A stretch of 64,000 nt of DNA from Apoderus coryli (GCA_911728435.2 OU452207.1:14533682-14597681), one strand, 5' to 3'; shown: positions 47,224 to 58,466, counted from the first letter of the stretch. Numbers and translations: made by a program. The notes: a model not told the origin generated them from the sequence alone.

Positions 47224-48286
47224 TTATGGTTGTTGAAAATTCGAAATACTCTCTGTTTTGGAAGGGTCAGGATTAATACCGTTTTCACTTATTACATGCC
47301 CTAAATACAAACATTCTTTTCTTAAAAATTCACATTTTGATGGTTGCAGTTTATGATTATGTTGTCTAAGTCTTTGAAATATCTCTGTCAATCTGTCGTT
47401 GTTTTGTAAATTATTGGCGTAACTTATTAGGTCGTCCAAGTAAATAAAAGTCCGTTAAGTCCACTTAAAACTGTATTCAATAGGCGTTGAAAGGTAGCTG
47501 GTGCTCCTTTTAAGCCAAAAGGTAATCTGTTAAAAACGTAATGTCCTGTCGGTGACCTAAATGCAGTTTTTATTTTATCTTGTTCGTCCATTTGCACTTG
47601 ATGAAAACCATTAGATATATCTAATGTCGTGAAATACTTTGATTGTCCTAACTGGTCTAAAATGTCGGTTATATTTGGAAGAGGAAACGCATCTGCTCCT
47701 AGTGTTATTTCATTAACCTTTCTAAAGTCTACGCATACACGATATCTAGGTTTACATGTAGAGGTACGCCTAATAAGGGACTATTCCATGGACTACCAGA
47801 AGGGGATATTACACCGTCTTTTAGCATTTGTTCTGTTTTTTCTCTTATTTCCTCGCGATGAGTAAGCGGAAGCCTATAAGGTTTAATATTTATAGGACTT
47901 TTATTGGGGTCTGTAGGAATTTTATGTTTGACTGTATTGGTGTAGGATAATTTATCACCTTCTAGATAAAAAATATCAGAAAAATCTTTAAATATCTCTA
48001 GCAGCATGTCTTTTTCTTCAATATTTAGATGGTCTAGTGTGACAAGATTTTTAATTTTTTCAAAGCGTTTATTTAAATTATTATCATATATTATATTTCT
48101 TTCAGTGTTATTTAAACTTCTAATATCAAAATCAATTGAGGAAATTGGTTCAATATTGATTCTTGGTAGAGGAATTGTTAAAATTTCATTTGAAATGTTT
48201 AAAATACTTACTAAACATTTATAATTTTCGACCTTTGTTAACGAGGATCCTAAATAAAGATTTTGCGAAATTTGTTTAGAAGCCAC
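47224..48286 (-). pseudogene. Reverse transcriptase of the Ty3/gypsy element, frame-shifted
   Basis: Frame 48286-47729 reads the linker after protease and the start of RT (KPYRLPLTHREEI, DGVISPSGSPWNSPL). A second frame continues with KYFTTLDISNGFHQVQM and RLPFGLKGAPATFQRLL. A third (47439-47224) begins at the catalytic YLDD (codons at 47442-47431) and has LYLGHVISENGI. One-base shifts near 47740 and 47445 break the protein; all core RT motifs survive. Confidence 0.85.
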
Positions 48287-48327
48287 TAGTCCTTCAGCGT
48301 TTGCAACGTTAGCTATAGCTGAAATTG

Positions 48328-49149
48328 CTAATTCACACCTTGAATTTTTACACTTGCACCCGAGGGTATAATTTTACAAAAATTGTCATTAAAATAAATA
48401 ACTTCTTTTTCGTAATCTATTTTAGATTTATTTTGTTGCAGAAAATCGCGTCCTAATAGTCCATCGTTTTTTATTGTAATTTTATCAGAAATGATATGGA
48501 ACATATGATTTACTGTGACATTATTTTTAAGTAAAATTGAAATAATACAGGTACCTAAAGTATCTATGGGCGTTTCGCAAATACCTTTTAATTCAATAAT
48601 ATAGTTTTTATTTATGTAAGAGTTTTGTTTTAATTTAGAAATCTTAATTAAAGATACGTCTGCACCTGTGTCTAATAATAAATGTATTCTTGAATTTTGT
48701 ACGTCTATTGATTGCATTTCGACAGTGTCTAACTGTTTTTGGTTATTACAAAGGAAAACTGACCTATAAGAAATCGTATTTAAAATATTATTTATCTCTG
48801 AATCCGAAAGTTCTCCAGAACAGCTCTTTATATTGGGAGGATTATTAAATTCATTTCGATTGTTTACAGGTTGGATTTCAATAGTATTAATTTGGGACGT
48901 AGTTGGTGTCCTAGCTGGTTCAATTCCAGACGAGTTTTGATGATTAACGTAGGAATTGCTATTGTGTCTATTAAAATTTCGCGCATTTGGATTGAAATTA
49001 CGAATATTGTGATTAAAATGTTGAGGATTAGAATTAAAATTACGAATATTTTGATTATAATTTTGAGGGTTGGAATATCTTTGATTATTTTGGTTGTTGT
49101 AGAAATTATTTGAATGCGAGTTATAATTATTATTTTGATGATTATTCAT
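48328..49149 (-). pseudogene. Gag end and retropepsin-like protease of the Ty3/gypsy element
   Basis: The first 95 residues are an Asn/His/Tyr-rich low-complexity tract of repeated NPxxFNxNIRNFN-type units, taking the place of the usual zinc-knuckle region. Aspartic protease follows at about 155-270: LLLDTGADVSLIK active-site loop, flap region around LKGICETPIDTLG, and the second hydrophobic motif GLLGRDFL. The protease motifs are intact. No CCHC knuckle is seen. Confidence 0.8.
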
Positions 49150-49210
49150 TCGAAAATTACTTGAAATTCCTCTAGAATTTGCGCGATTGAAACCCTAGCG
49201 TGGATCGAAG

Positions 49211-49606
49211 AAACGGCCGTCTGGTGGAAGCATGGTAGTGTGAAACAAATTTCCAACATAACTGAAAGTCTTGTGGCTTTATGTAACAAGCAATTCTTAA
49301 ATAAAGCCTCCTTCGCTAGGGGATTCGGGCGCATCTACTGTTGGCAATAGGATATAATGGAGTTGTTGCTTCTTGTCCGCCCATCGTTTGTGAACTGTGT
49401 TTCATCCGGCATATTGCCTGTTCACGCTAGATGTCGCCAAAAACATCTCTCTCTCAATCATTTCTCGTGCTAGTATAAGCTCTTTGTAAATGTTGGAAAT
49501 TTGGGTCACACTGCGTGCCGTCTGGTGGAACCATGGTAATGTGAAACAAATTTCCGACATAACTGAAAGTCTTGTTGCTTTATGTAACAAGCAATTCTTA
49601 AATAAT
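49211..49606. repeat. Direct repeat pair of ~95 bp
   Basis: 49211-49308 and 49518-49606 share GCCGTCTGGTGGAANCATGG, GTGTGAAACAAATTTCC, ACATAACTGAAAGTCTTGT and GCAATTCTTAAATAA. They lie just upstream of the Ty3/gypsy gag remains and may be a duplicated gag-leader piece or short LTR-related sequence. Confidence 0.65.
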
Positions 49607-49925
49607 TTAAATTCTTAATAACTAATGGTAGTATTTTATTAATATTAAAAATAATAGATTTGATTCAATCAATTTTATACCTATTTCCTTTCTCCTGAGC
49701 GTCTGTGAACTGCCCTACCACCTCTTCAATATAACGTGTACCCCTACTATTTAAAAAATCATATCTTCGAAAATTGTGCTTTTAGGTCCCTAGATTTTCT
49801 AGAATCCCAATCCTGTAAGTCATGGGTATTTACACTCACAAGCACATCTGAGCACGAGGCGTGGGAACGGCGCTACCGCCCCTTAAATATAACATGTAGG
49901 CGAACGTGGGGCAGAACCGGGTAGC
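49606..49925 (+). repeat. ~300-bp repeat, left inverted copy (partner at 58880-59180)
   Basis: Begins near TAAATTCTTAATAACTAATGG, includes ATTGATTC-type and TTTCTCCTGAGCGT sequence, GTACCCCTACTATTTAAAAA, TCCCTAGATTTTCTAGAATC and GCACATCTGAGCACGAGG. The same order occurs inverted at 59180-58880 with roughly 90% agreement by eye. The block between contains the pogo-like and MULE-Ulp1 genes. Confidence 0.8.
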
Positions 49926-50004
49926 TAACGTAAAACCAATCCACATCATTCAATAAATTTAATTTATAACCAATATCTTGGCAACTGAATACTACAAATA
50001 TTAT

Positions 50005-51175
50005 CTACAGAATAAATCGACCACAATATGAAAAAAAATATTTATTGACCAAAACCAGGAAATAGCAAATAATACAGTAAATTACGGTTTTGCCCCAGTG
50101 CCGGGGTTTTCTGGTTTTCTTCTTTATGTTGTTTTCCGGAGGTTTACCTCTCCGTTTAGAAACAATCTTTCTCTTGACTCCTTGAGTCTTAACAGATTTA
50201 TCCTTCAGCAGCAAAGCCTCTAATTCGTTCTTATACAGTGAATCAGTCAAAATTGCAGTTTTCCCTCGACGCCGTGTTGTGGTAGTGAGTTTTCTATTAC
50301 TATGAGGAACAGGCATAATCTCCTTAGGAGTCACAGCAAATCTTACAGACATTTCCAAGGTTTTATCTGGAGCTTCCGGTTGATCTGGAGTTATTGGATT
50401 TCTTTCAGGTGTTTTTTCCCTCGTTACAGGACTCGAGAAGTTAGGGTTTGGTGATGTCTCTCTAGATGTTCTCCAGGAAGGCCCAGCTACGGGTGAGTTT
50501 TCGCTTTCTACGACATCTTCAACATCATTAACTTTTGCTAGGTTTGTAGGCATTTGATCTGTTGTTTGAGCCGCTGCAAAGTCAACCTCTCCAAATACGT
50601 GACGGTTATTAGGATAGATTCCTGTTTTAGAAAATCCAGAGACAGCGGTTTGGACAGTCGCAGCTCTAGTGTACGCTTGACCAAATAATATACCGACTTG
50701 ATATTGGCTGACAACTCTGCCTGGGTTTGATCTTAGCCATGTTTTGACTTCCTGGCTATAAAATATGCTTAATGGTGCCATAAAACTGACATCCAGAGGC
50801 TGCAGCCTATGGGTGCAATGGGGAGGGAAGCACAATAGGATAACACCGTGTTGTCTCGCGAGGTCTATCAATTCTAGATTTTTTGTATGTGTTACATGAC
50901 CATCCAAGAGTAGTAACACGGGATCATCGTTAGACGGTTTAACGTGTTTTATAAAATGGTGCATCCAGTTAATAAAAATATGGCTTTGCATCCATCCACT
51001 TATATGACAGCTATAAGCCGTTTCAGCTGGTGTCCCGTCAAGCAACTCATCTTTCATTCGAATTCTTGGGAAGATCAGATAAGGAGGCACAAAATGACCA
51101 GCAGCCGACATACACAAAACGGCAGTTATCAGCTGATCTCTTTCAGCCGAAGTGAGCCACCTGACGCCTTCCTTT
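50005..51175 (-). pseudogene. 5'-truncated pogo-like (DDE_1) transposase
   Basis: Open from about 51174 to 50005. It starts inside the DDE domain (VRWLTSAERDQLITAVL, then AAGHFVPPYLIFPR) and contains the second and third catalytic positions (LLLLDGHVTHTKN and HRLQPLDVSFMAPL). It ends with FSKTGIYPNNRHVF and a long basic tail. The HTH domains and first catalytic Asp are absent; a TGA lies just upstream of the readable part. The remaining frame is unbroken for about 390 codons. Confidence 0.85.
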
Positions 51176-51419
51176 CATAGCAATAATTTTTGATTGAGAT
51201 TTACTATGTAACTTTTAGGAGACAATTCTGAAAAGGCAATAAGACTTTAAGGTCAGAATGGTTCTGGTCTTGGTTGAATAAAGAAGTGTTTTCTCTAATT
51301 ATAAATGTTAAATTAAATATTTTAATTTGTTTTTGAACTTAGTAAATTATCAGTTAAGAATTATTTTCTAGTTTTTGTTTAAAGACTAAGTTCATTTCTT
51401 TTTATTCGGAAATTGTGAT

Positions 51420-52010
51420 TTGTATAAAGTTCCGTAAGTTTTGATATACTTTTAATTGAAGGCCTTTTTGTTTAATCAGTTTTTGTTATATAAGTTATTT
51501 CCTTAGTAATTGAAATAAATTCCGTTTTCACTAGTATGTTAAAGTCTCGTATAGGAATTAATATAATTATTCGAATTATATTAATTTTTCCTATTTTTAA
51601 GTAGTACAAGTAATAACTACCATCTTCTTTTAAATTCCCATTATTGCTTAATTGTTTTATTCTTTCTCTTTCTTTTATTTATACATATTTATTTCTTTAT
51701 TGTTATTAAATGTTATTAAATTTCTTTAATTAGTTTTAATTATTAAATTAGTTGTTTTTAGCCCGAAAAATATGTGTTTCATTTCTAATAAAGTTATCAA
51801 TAAATTAGTGATAAAAAGGGTCAACCAATTAAATGATTCTTTTTAATTAAAGTCGGTGACCGATAGTGATAAATACTATATTGGTAAGTAAATTTTGCAT
51901 TACGTCAATACAGATTAATAAAGCTTATTTTAGTTGTTTGTTTGTTCATATAATAATTTGATTATTCAAGTTGATATTCTTTGTTTGTTCTTCTTTATTT
52001 GAAACCGCTC
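51420..52010 (+). repeat. LTR-like repeat, inverted copy of 21985-22480
   Basis: Shares the landmarks listed for 21985-22480, here on the plus strand, with TAATAAAG signals near 51788 and 51928. No retroelement coding region is attached on either side, so it is a solo LTR or a non-autonomous remnant. Confidence 0.55.
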
Positions 52011-52134
52011 GTAAAACAGTGAATCGAACCCGTAACAAATTGAATAGCATATCGGGGTTCATTTGGATGAAACTATAACATTAGTATTCTTCTGAATGTA
52101 TATAACACCCGCTAATTACAATACGGTTACATGT

Positions 52135-52572
52135 TTTTAGCTCCCTAGATTTTCTAGAATCCTATTATTGTTAGCCATAAGTACTTACACTTACAAGCAC
52201 ATCTGAGCACGAGGCCTGGGAACGGCGCTACCGCCCCTTAAATATAACATGTACCCCGTATAGAAAAAAAACATATCTCCGAAAAGTGTGCTTTTACCTC
52301 CCTAGATTTTCTAGAATTCTAATATTGTGAAGCATAAGTACTTACACTTACAAGCACATCTGAGCACGACGCCTGGGAACGGCGCGGCGCTACCGCCGCT
52401 TAAATATGACATGTACCCCGTATAGAAACAAAATCATATCTCCGAAAAGTGTGTTTTTAGCTCCCTAGATTTTCTAGAATCCCAATCCTGTAAGTCATGG
52501 GTATTTACACTCACAAGCACATCTGAGCACGAGGCCTGGGAACGGCGCTACCGCCCCTTAAATAAAACATTT
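52135..52572 (+). repeat. Tandem array of three ~150-160-bp units
   Basis: Each unit has TTTTAGCTCCCTAGATTTTC, ATTNACACTNACAAGCACAT, CTGAGCACGAGGCCTGGGAA and CGGCGCTACCGCC followed by CTTAAATATAACATGTACCC. Units end at 52260, 52422 and 52572. The middle one has an extra GGCGC duplication. The same unit occurs singly in the inverted repeats at 49.75 and 58.9 kb. The GC-rich core contrasts with the surroundings. Confidence 0.8.
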
Positions 52573-53569
52573 GCACACAGCGCAATTTTAATGGTCTGTC
52601 AACAGGCAGCCCTACTACCTACCTACAATGCAGTTAATCTTTAATATTATCACTCTTGACGCTAATAGTGCGGATATTAAAAAAGACATTTTTCTAAAGC
52701 TCACCTGTGCCGTATGCAAATAATGAAACAAAATATACAATCTTACCTTTTATTTTAATTTTTTTATCGTAACAATATATCTAAAATAAGTCAATTATTA
52801 TAGATGAAATCAAAGTCAATACTCCGCAAAGCAAAATAAACTGCATCTGCCATACCTACATGTTACGAACATGGGATGTCTATCGTCAGTGGCTCGAAGA
52901 ACTATAACTCAACTTTCAAAAATGTAATTTTGTCAGATTACATTAGGACTCTCGACCAGAAACGATGTAAAACTTTTAAATGGTCCTATTGTTTTGGCGC
53001 GTTACCTTTTTTTCATGTGGGGGGTTAACAATAGCCGTATATACCCACTTATATTATAATAAAAACAATGAAATTAAAAGGACACTTTTTGCAAAAATAT
53101 TCGTCAAACTAAAATATAATTCTAAACTGCTTTACTTAACATTTATTTATTTTTGAAACATAAAATAATATTCAAATCCTGTATGCAAAGGATTAGGTCA
53201 GAAAATATATCAATATTGAAATTACGCAAAATACTAGCACTGTAAACTTATAAAATGTTACAGTTCGGATACTTTGTGTAAATAATATTTAGTTCAGAGT
53301 AACTATAAGTAAACGAGGTTTAAAAAAACTGTCTTAGGGTAATTTGGAATATCTAGAAAAATATAGCATTAGCTGGATTATATCGAAAATAATGAATTCC
53401 TAATCAGTTTTTATTGGGTGAATAACTAGTGTATGCATGATCTTAAATATTTTCTTGGCATAAAAGACAGACATTCTTGTACTGTAATTTACGCTTACAA
53501 CATCCGAAGTGTACATATCTAAGGCAAACGTAACATTGAAAATCGTTGGATTAAGATATGTGATTTATT
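52573..53569. other. No gene seen
   Basis: AT-rich sequence between the tandem array and the end of the Ulp1-like gene. No motif-bearing frame. Confidence 0.4.
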
Positions 53570-54543
53570 TTAACCACAACAAAAATATATATTTCGGACA
53601 CTTAAAGACATTTCAAGTAACAATTTCTTATACTCTTCTCGCTTTTCGATTGGATTTAATTCTGAAAATAAGGGTATTCTTTGTAAAACACATTCAATAT
53701 AATGTAAAATATAAACCCCATAATTAAAAGAATCTCCTTTTTGTTGTTGGACAAACTGCAAATTTTTTGGTATTTCTAAGTGATTATATTTAATAAGTTT
53801 TCCAGTTGCTTTGTTGTACCTTTCAACGTAATTGCTAAACATTTTGAAATGATCATTAGCCTCTTTATAATTATAACCAGAGGGATTAATATAAAAGAAA
53901 GTATTTTGTTTAAAGCTTATATATATTAGTCGAAAATGACTATCATAAAGTGGAGGCATTATAGTATCTTTTGACAAATCGTAATTCTCGAAATAAAAGC
54001 TAATATGCATAGTTGTAGATAATTTTGGAAAAATCACAGATGTTGAAAAAGGACTCCATATTTGAATATCTCGAGCATTTTCGAAGTATTTTTTTAAAAA
54101 ACAGTTTAATATCATATGAACTACTATATTCGAAAGCCATTCATTACCATCCAACGTATTATAATTCTCACTGTCTAAGGCTGTTAATTGTATATTGTTT
54201 TCCTGATGCGTGACAAGATAATTAAAATTAATAACCTTTTTGTAATGCTTGGTACTGGCTACTAAGCCGTTATCTAGAAAAGAAGCAATTGGCGAAGTAA
54301 ATTGGCTCAGAAGTGTGGAATTTTCACATTTACTTTTCGCTTGGGCTGACTTTTGAAGCTGCAATAATGATTCAGCTAAAACACTATTGTTTTGTATATG
54401 TTCACTACACAGTATGCAACTATATTCTCATGTTCGCAAGTATAATGAATCCATCGGAGGCAAAACCTACATTGAACAAACTGCGTAACCTTTTCATAAC
54501 TTTTAAGATACATACCACAAATGAGGCACATATTTTTCATTGA
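53570..54543 (-). pseudogene. Zinc-finger plus Ulp1/C48-type protease, catalytic residues lost
   Basis: From 54543 a zinc finger (CLIC, CRFC, HYTC; RING/PHD-like spacing) runs to about 54405, where the frame shifts. The following frame (54390-53570) is a C48-like domain: WLSNIVVHMILNCFL at the start, SHFRLIYISFKQNTFFYINP carrying the active His, and QQQKGDSFNYGVYILHY at the end. In Ulp1/SENP enzymes the Asp after the His strand and the Cys of the CGV motif complete the triad; here these positions read Asn and Tyr. It should therefore be inactive on SUMO-like substrates. The finger is in frame with MULE-like sequence upstream except for a TAA near 54555, so all belong to one gene. Confidence 0.75.
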
Positions 54544-54554
54544 TAGGGATTTTT

Positions 54555-54735
54555 TTTAAATTGTTAATTGTATCGTAAATAAATTACTTTGCACAGTAAT
54601 ATGTTTTTTATTTTTAAACCAATTTATCATTAATTCATGTTTAATTTCCAATAACTTTTCTAAATTGTTAAATTGTTTTGAATAAATAAAATATTTAGTT
54701 CCATCAATACGCTTAAAAATAGCAACTATAAAAGG
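54555..54735 (-). pseudogene. Linker segment between MULE-like and Ulp1-like parts
   Basis: Open frame of about 60 codons (DVPFIVAIFKRIDGTKYFIY, then LLEIKHELMINWF) lying between the LINE insertion and the zinc finger and in frame with the latter. It resumes the gene interrupted by the LINE. No known domain recognised. Confidence 0.5.
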
Positions 54736-55685
54736 TACATCTTCTTCTTATTCTGGTCCCATATGCAGACTTGCACGTTGGGGATCATCTTTACATTCTC
54801 CTCAATCAATCACAAGGGTGTTGTCTTCCGCTCGACGAAAGATGGTTGCCGCGTCCGGTATGTCGCACCAATCCCTGATGTTCCGGAGCCATGAGTGCTG
54901 TTTTCGGCCTGGTCCTCTTCGGCCCTCCATTTTGCCCTGAAGGATGAGCTTCGGAATGGCGTAGCGCGGTCCTCTTAGGATGTGCCCCAGATAAGACACT
55001 TTTCGGGACTTTACTGTGTCCAAGAGTTGTCTTTCGACCCCCGCTCTTCGCAGCACTTCTTCGTTTGAAATGTGTTCTATGTATGAGATCTTGAGTAGCC
55101 TGCGAAGAGTCCACATCTCAAAAGCTTGAATGCGATTTATTGACCTCAGTTTTATTGACCGGGTTTCCGCTCCATATAACAGAACAGGCCACACATAGCA
55201 CCTGATCACCCTCAGTCGGAGGTCTAACGGTAGACGTTGTTGTAGTAGGATATTCTGAAGCCTTCGAAATGTTGTCTTAGCCATGCCAATTCGTACTTTA
55301 ATTTCCTCATCGCAATCCCACGCGTTATTAACAAGAGAGCCCAAGTACTTAAATGTATTGACCCGTTCAATGATTTCGCCGCTTACAATGAGGTTGGCGT
55401 TTTGGGCTTGCCTACTTATTACCATGACCTTCGTTTTCGAAACATTAATGTGTAAACCGTGCTGCTGTCCAGTATCATTAATTTTGTTTAATAGACATTG
55501 AAGATCGTCCAAAGTGTGGGCTATCACAACTGTGTCATCCGCATATCTAATATTATTTATAGGCATCCCATTAACCTTAATGCCTCTAGATTCCTTCTCG
55601 AGAGCAAGCTGGAATATTTTCTCCACATAGATATTAAAAAGCATCGGTGACAAAATACAGCCCTGACGTTAATAAATATGTTATC
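54736..55685 (-). mobile_element. 5'-truncated LINE inserted in the MULE-Ulp1 gene
   Basis: The segment ends on the minus strand with a short 3' tail of AAGAAG repeats and no poly(A), as RTE-like LINEs do. It separates two parts of the MULE-Ulp1 gene. The exact target duplication was not resolved. Confidence 0.75.
54802..55653 (-). pseudogene. Non-LTR reverse transcriptase fragment, C-terminal half
   Basis: Open for 283 codons from just after the start of RT motif 4: LSPMLFNIY-like MSPMLFNIYVEKIF, catalytic IRYADDTVVIA, SKTKVMVISR, FKYLGSLV, and YGAETRSIKL. The C-terminal region contains RRLLKISYIEHISNEEVLRR, KVSYLGHILRG and GRRGPGRKQHSWLRNI. The last motifs are typical of RTE-related insect LINEs. 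Endonuclease and the first half of RT are missing. Confidence 0.85.
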
Positions 55686-55714
55686 TACTTTTATATTGTC
55701 ACTTTTAAATCTTT

Positions 55715-56383
55715 TTAAATTTCGGCCCAAAAAATGTGAGGTTTGCGCTTTTTATTCCAAAATTCCTTAGAAATATATTCGTCCGCATATTCATGTTTTG
55801 GTTTAACTATATTCGAATATTTAGTTAGGGTAGCTAGTCCTGTTTTTTTGATATTTAAAGAAGATTCTCTGTTAGATGATAATACGTACTCTCTAACCTT
55901 CCGCACAAAAACTGATGGTCTCATGTTTTTACCCCTAAATAAGTTGTGTTTTAAATATCCAAAATATTTTTCCACATAAGCATTACTTGCTCTTTCTTTT
56001 TCATTTCCAGTCCACATTACACTCGACCATAATGGAAAATATGCCAAATATCTATCTTGAAATTCATTAAAACATTTAGGACTGTAAAAAGGATTTTTTT
56101 CTTCTTCAGAAAATACGGATAACGTTTTAATAAAATTTGAAAAATATGCAAAATAGGGGCTAGATTTTTTTAATGAACCTTTAATATCATAAAATGAAGC
56201 TTCAGTCTCATAAAAGTTTGAAGCGATTGTTTCACTGTCAAATTGTTTCAAAGCATCTAAAGCATTTTGAACATCAACTGAATTGGTTTTAGTGTATAGT
56301 AAACTATAAAGATTTCTTACCCATGTTAATGATCTACGTAAATCGTTTATTGTAATTCCCAATGTTAGGCACTCTTTAATCAC
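55715..56383 (-). pseudogene. MULE-like transposase, C-terminal part with the catalytic Glu region
   Basis: Helical region (DLRRSLTWVRNLYSLLYT) followed by a conserved-looking block PLWSSVMWTG and SNAYVEKYFGYLKHNLFRGK. The N-x-x-VE-x-x-F-x-x-LK pattern resembles the third (Glu) motif of MULE-type DDE transposases. It overlaps the preceding frame by a few bases and is shifted by one; another shift ends it near 55715. Confidence 0.6.
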
Positions 56384-56774
56384 ATTTTTTGATATTCGGA
56401 GCTTCTAGATAAAAATCATCCACAAGTTTTGTCAAGCATTTCGTGAAATGAACACAACAAAGGTGAATGCTTATAAACTGTTTGTATTTATTTATTTGCT
56501 GTGTATTAATATTGTAACATTTTTTTAAATAATCCAATAAGCTACAATCGTGAAAACCCCTACAAACTGCATGTAAGTTTGCATAACTAAAATCAGTTAT
56601 AATGGCTTTAAATAGTGGCCACGAATTATTTTTAATGCAGAACATTTTAAACTTGTCCATAAATCGGCCTATGGTTTTAGCATCATGTTCGCTTGAAATC
56701 ATTTCAAATATGGGACAGTCTTTTATTTGGTGTAGAGATGACACCACAGTAATAATATACCTTACAGTTAGCAT
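56376..56774 (-). pseudogene. MULE-like transposase, middle part with second catalytic Asp
   Basis: PIFEMISSEHDAKTIGRFM, WPLFKAIITDFSYANLHAV and CRGFHDCSLLDYLKKCYN are readable. TDFSYA fits the second Asp motif of MULE DDE domains (TD with small residues, then A). C...HLCCVHFTKCL lies in the region between second Asp and Glu, where an inserted helical domain is usual. Confidence 0.62.
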
Positions 56775-57189
56775 ACTTTACTAATGACCCTGTAGCATCA
56801 AAATAAATAACTTTTTCTACACATTTCTGTGCTATACGAATTTGCTGAAGGCTGTAGATTTTGATATTGAATGGGTCAGAAACTTCTTTAAGATATTCGG
56901 GATGCGCCCTTTTCATCAAAAAAATATCTATGAGCGGGTGATTTGAGCGACTTAATCTATTCATGGATTCAGACCTAACTTTTCTAAGTACCTCATCTGA
57001 TTTTATGTATGCTAAATTGCCTTTATTACCTAGAAAATAATTATTTTTGTTAAGCGTTTTAATTTTATAAATTGACGATTTGGTATACAAAAGTTTGTTT
57101 TTCAAAATAGACCTTTCAATAAACCTAACAGGTCTTGTTATTTTAAACGGATGGCAATAATTTAAAGAGGTACTAAATACCTTGACCAA
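56704..57189 (-). pseudogene. MULE-like transposase, part with first catalytic Asp
   Basis: DNA-binding-type basic helices (RSESMNRLSRSNHPL, MKRAHPEYLKEVSDPF) precede IRIAQKCVEKVIYFDATGSLV and CKVYYYCGV. The hydrophobic strand ending in FDATG fits the first Asp of a MULE DDE fold. The frame overlaps the next by about 70 bases with a one-base shift near 56730-56760. Confidence 0.62.
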
Positions 57190-57193
57190 TATC

Positions 57194-57889
57194 GGAATAT
57201 TTTATAGACTTATACATATTTTAAAGTTCTTGCAATTATTCAAATTATTTTTGCAGTATGCTGTTACTATTATACTACGAGCTTGATAACGCAATGACGC
57301 AGGTATTATTTACCTCAGAGTTAATTTTTTGATATAAAAAGTATGGATATATATTTGAAAATAATTTATTATTTTTACTGTTACAAAGGGTTGCCCATTC
57401 TGATGCTGAAATTTCGAAATGTCCTTCCAAAAAAGTACACCCTCTTACGTCATGGCGTGATAATTTGAAATCAAGATTTCGATCTTCATGGATCGCATTA
57501 AGAGGTAAGGTTATCTGACAATCATTTTCTTTTTGTGTTAAATCCGCAATACATTTAGGAATGTCAATGTTATCCTTACTTACATCCTTTATAGTATTCA
57601 CATCATCTGAACTATTCATATTACTTTCGATAGAACCGTTTTTATTTGTTACAGATGCAGACAAGTCTAAGTTGTTCACAATCGGAGATATATTTGGATT
57701 AAATTCTGCACAATTATTTACAGACTGTGGCGTTGATTGTTCAATATTCAGTTTACATTGAAAATTTGATTTTATGTTACCGACATTGTTTTTGATTATA
57801 TGAAGAACGCGTTTTTTCTCTTTTAGCCTCTCTTTTTTTATAATTGTTTTAGACAAAATTTTGTTAAAAATGTCGTGATTTGACGGCAT
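57194..57889 (-). pseudogene. N-terminal part of the MULE-Ulp1 gene
   Basis: ATG at 57889 (MPSNHDIFNKILSKTIIKKE) opens a basic, then Asn/Ser-rich region of about 200 residues. It is followed by a folded-looking part (RHDVRGCTFLEGHFEISASE, EWATLCNSKNN). Near 57285 the frame shifts, and after SIIVTAYCKNNLN and an in-frame TAA the reading joins the next part. No known domain is recognised in the first 150 residues. Confidence 0.5.
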
Positions 57890-57949
57890 CTTTTGTATGT
57901 AATAAAAATTTAGAGTATGATCATATTGTTTAATACGCTGCACAAGATT

Positions 57950-58445
57950 TAAAAAAAAAATCGTTTTTCATTTTCACACAATACCAGCTAACGCAATTAA
58001 AAATGTTACCTAAATTGAAAATAATATATTTGTGCCTAATATGAAATAAAAAAATGCTGAATGCTGAGTACTCACCCACTGAACCTCTCCTCTATGTAAA
58101 ATTAAAAGTCCTACCTTGTTTTTTAAATGTCTATTCCATCACTTTTCTGGCATTACATAGGTATATTACCTTGAAAATTAAATACTACTAATACATAATA
58201 ATATAATAAGGAATTATAACAACTTTTAATATTAAAATTACTGTAAATTGTCAGAAACTTACAACTTACTATAAACTATAAAATTCGACTGAAGTAAATA
58301 CCTACCTATATAGAACATATTGGATATAATCGCGGCAAAATCAAAGATGCCGATTTGAAAAGTTAAAATACCGCAAAGAAAATTTCAGATGATGCGCGCC
58401 ATCACTTAATGCCGAGAATAGCCACTAAATATAAGCGGCAAAGTT
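57950..58445. other. 5' flank of the MULE-Ulp1 gene, non-coding
   Basis: No clear coding content. A donor-like GGTGAGTACT (minus strand, near 58075) could end a 5' untranslated exon of the MULE-Ulp1 gene. Confidence 0.3.
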
Positions 58446-58466
58446 AAGATGGATTTTTGTTGCAGA

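Larger units (their letters stand above)
45064..49180 (-). mobile_element. Decayed Ty3/gypsy retrotransposon
   Basis: The minus strand carries protease, reverse transcriptase, RNase H remnant and integrase in the Ty3/gypsy order over about 4 kb, in at least six frames. LTRs were not identified with confidence at either end, and no envelope gene follows integrase. The element is a non-functional remnant of the 17.6/297-like group, judged from motifs. Confidence 0.85.

Noticed and set aside
47629..48224. Plus-strand frames over the Ty3/gypsy region
   Set aside because: Antisense to clear reverse-transcriptase motifs on the minus strand.
52015..52035. tRNA-like B box (reverse complement GGGTTCGATTCACTG)
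   Set aside because: No A box or cloverleaf at the right distance; not called as a tRNA or SINE.
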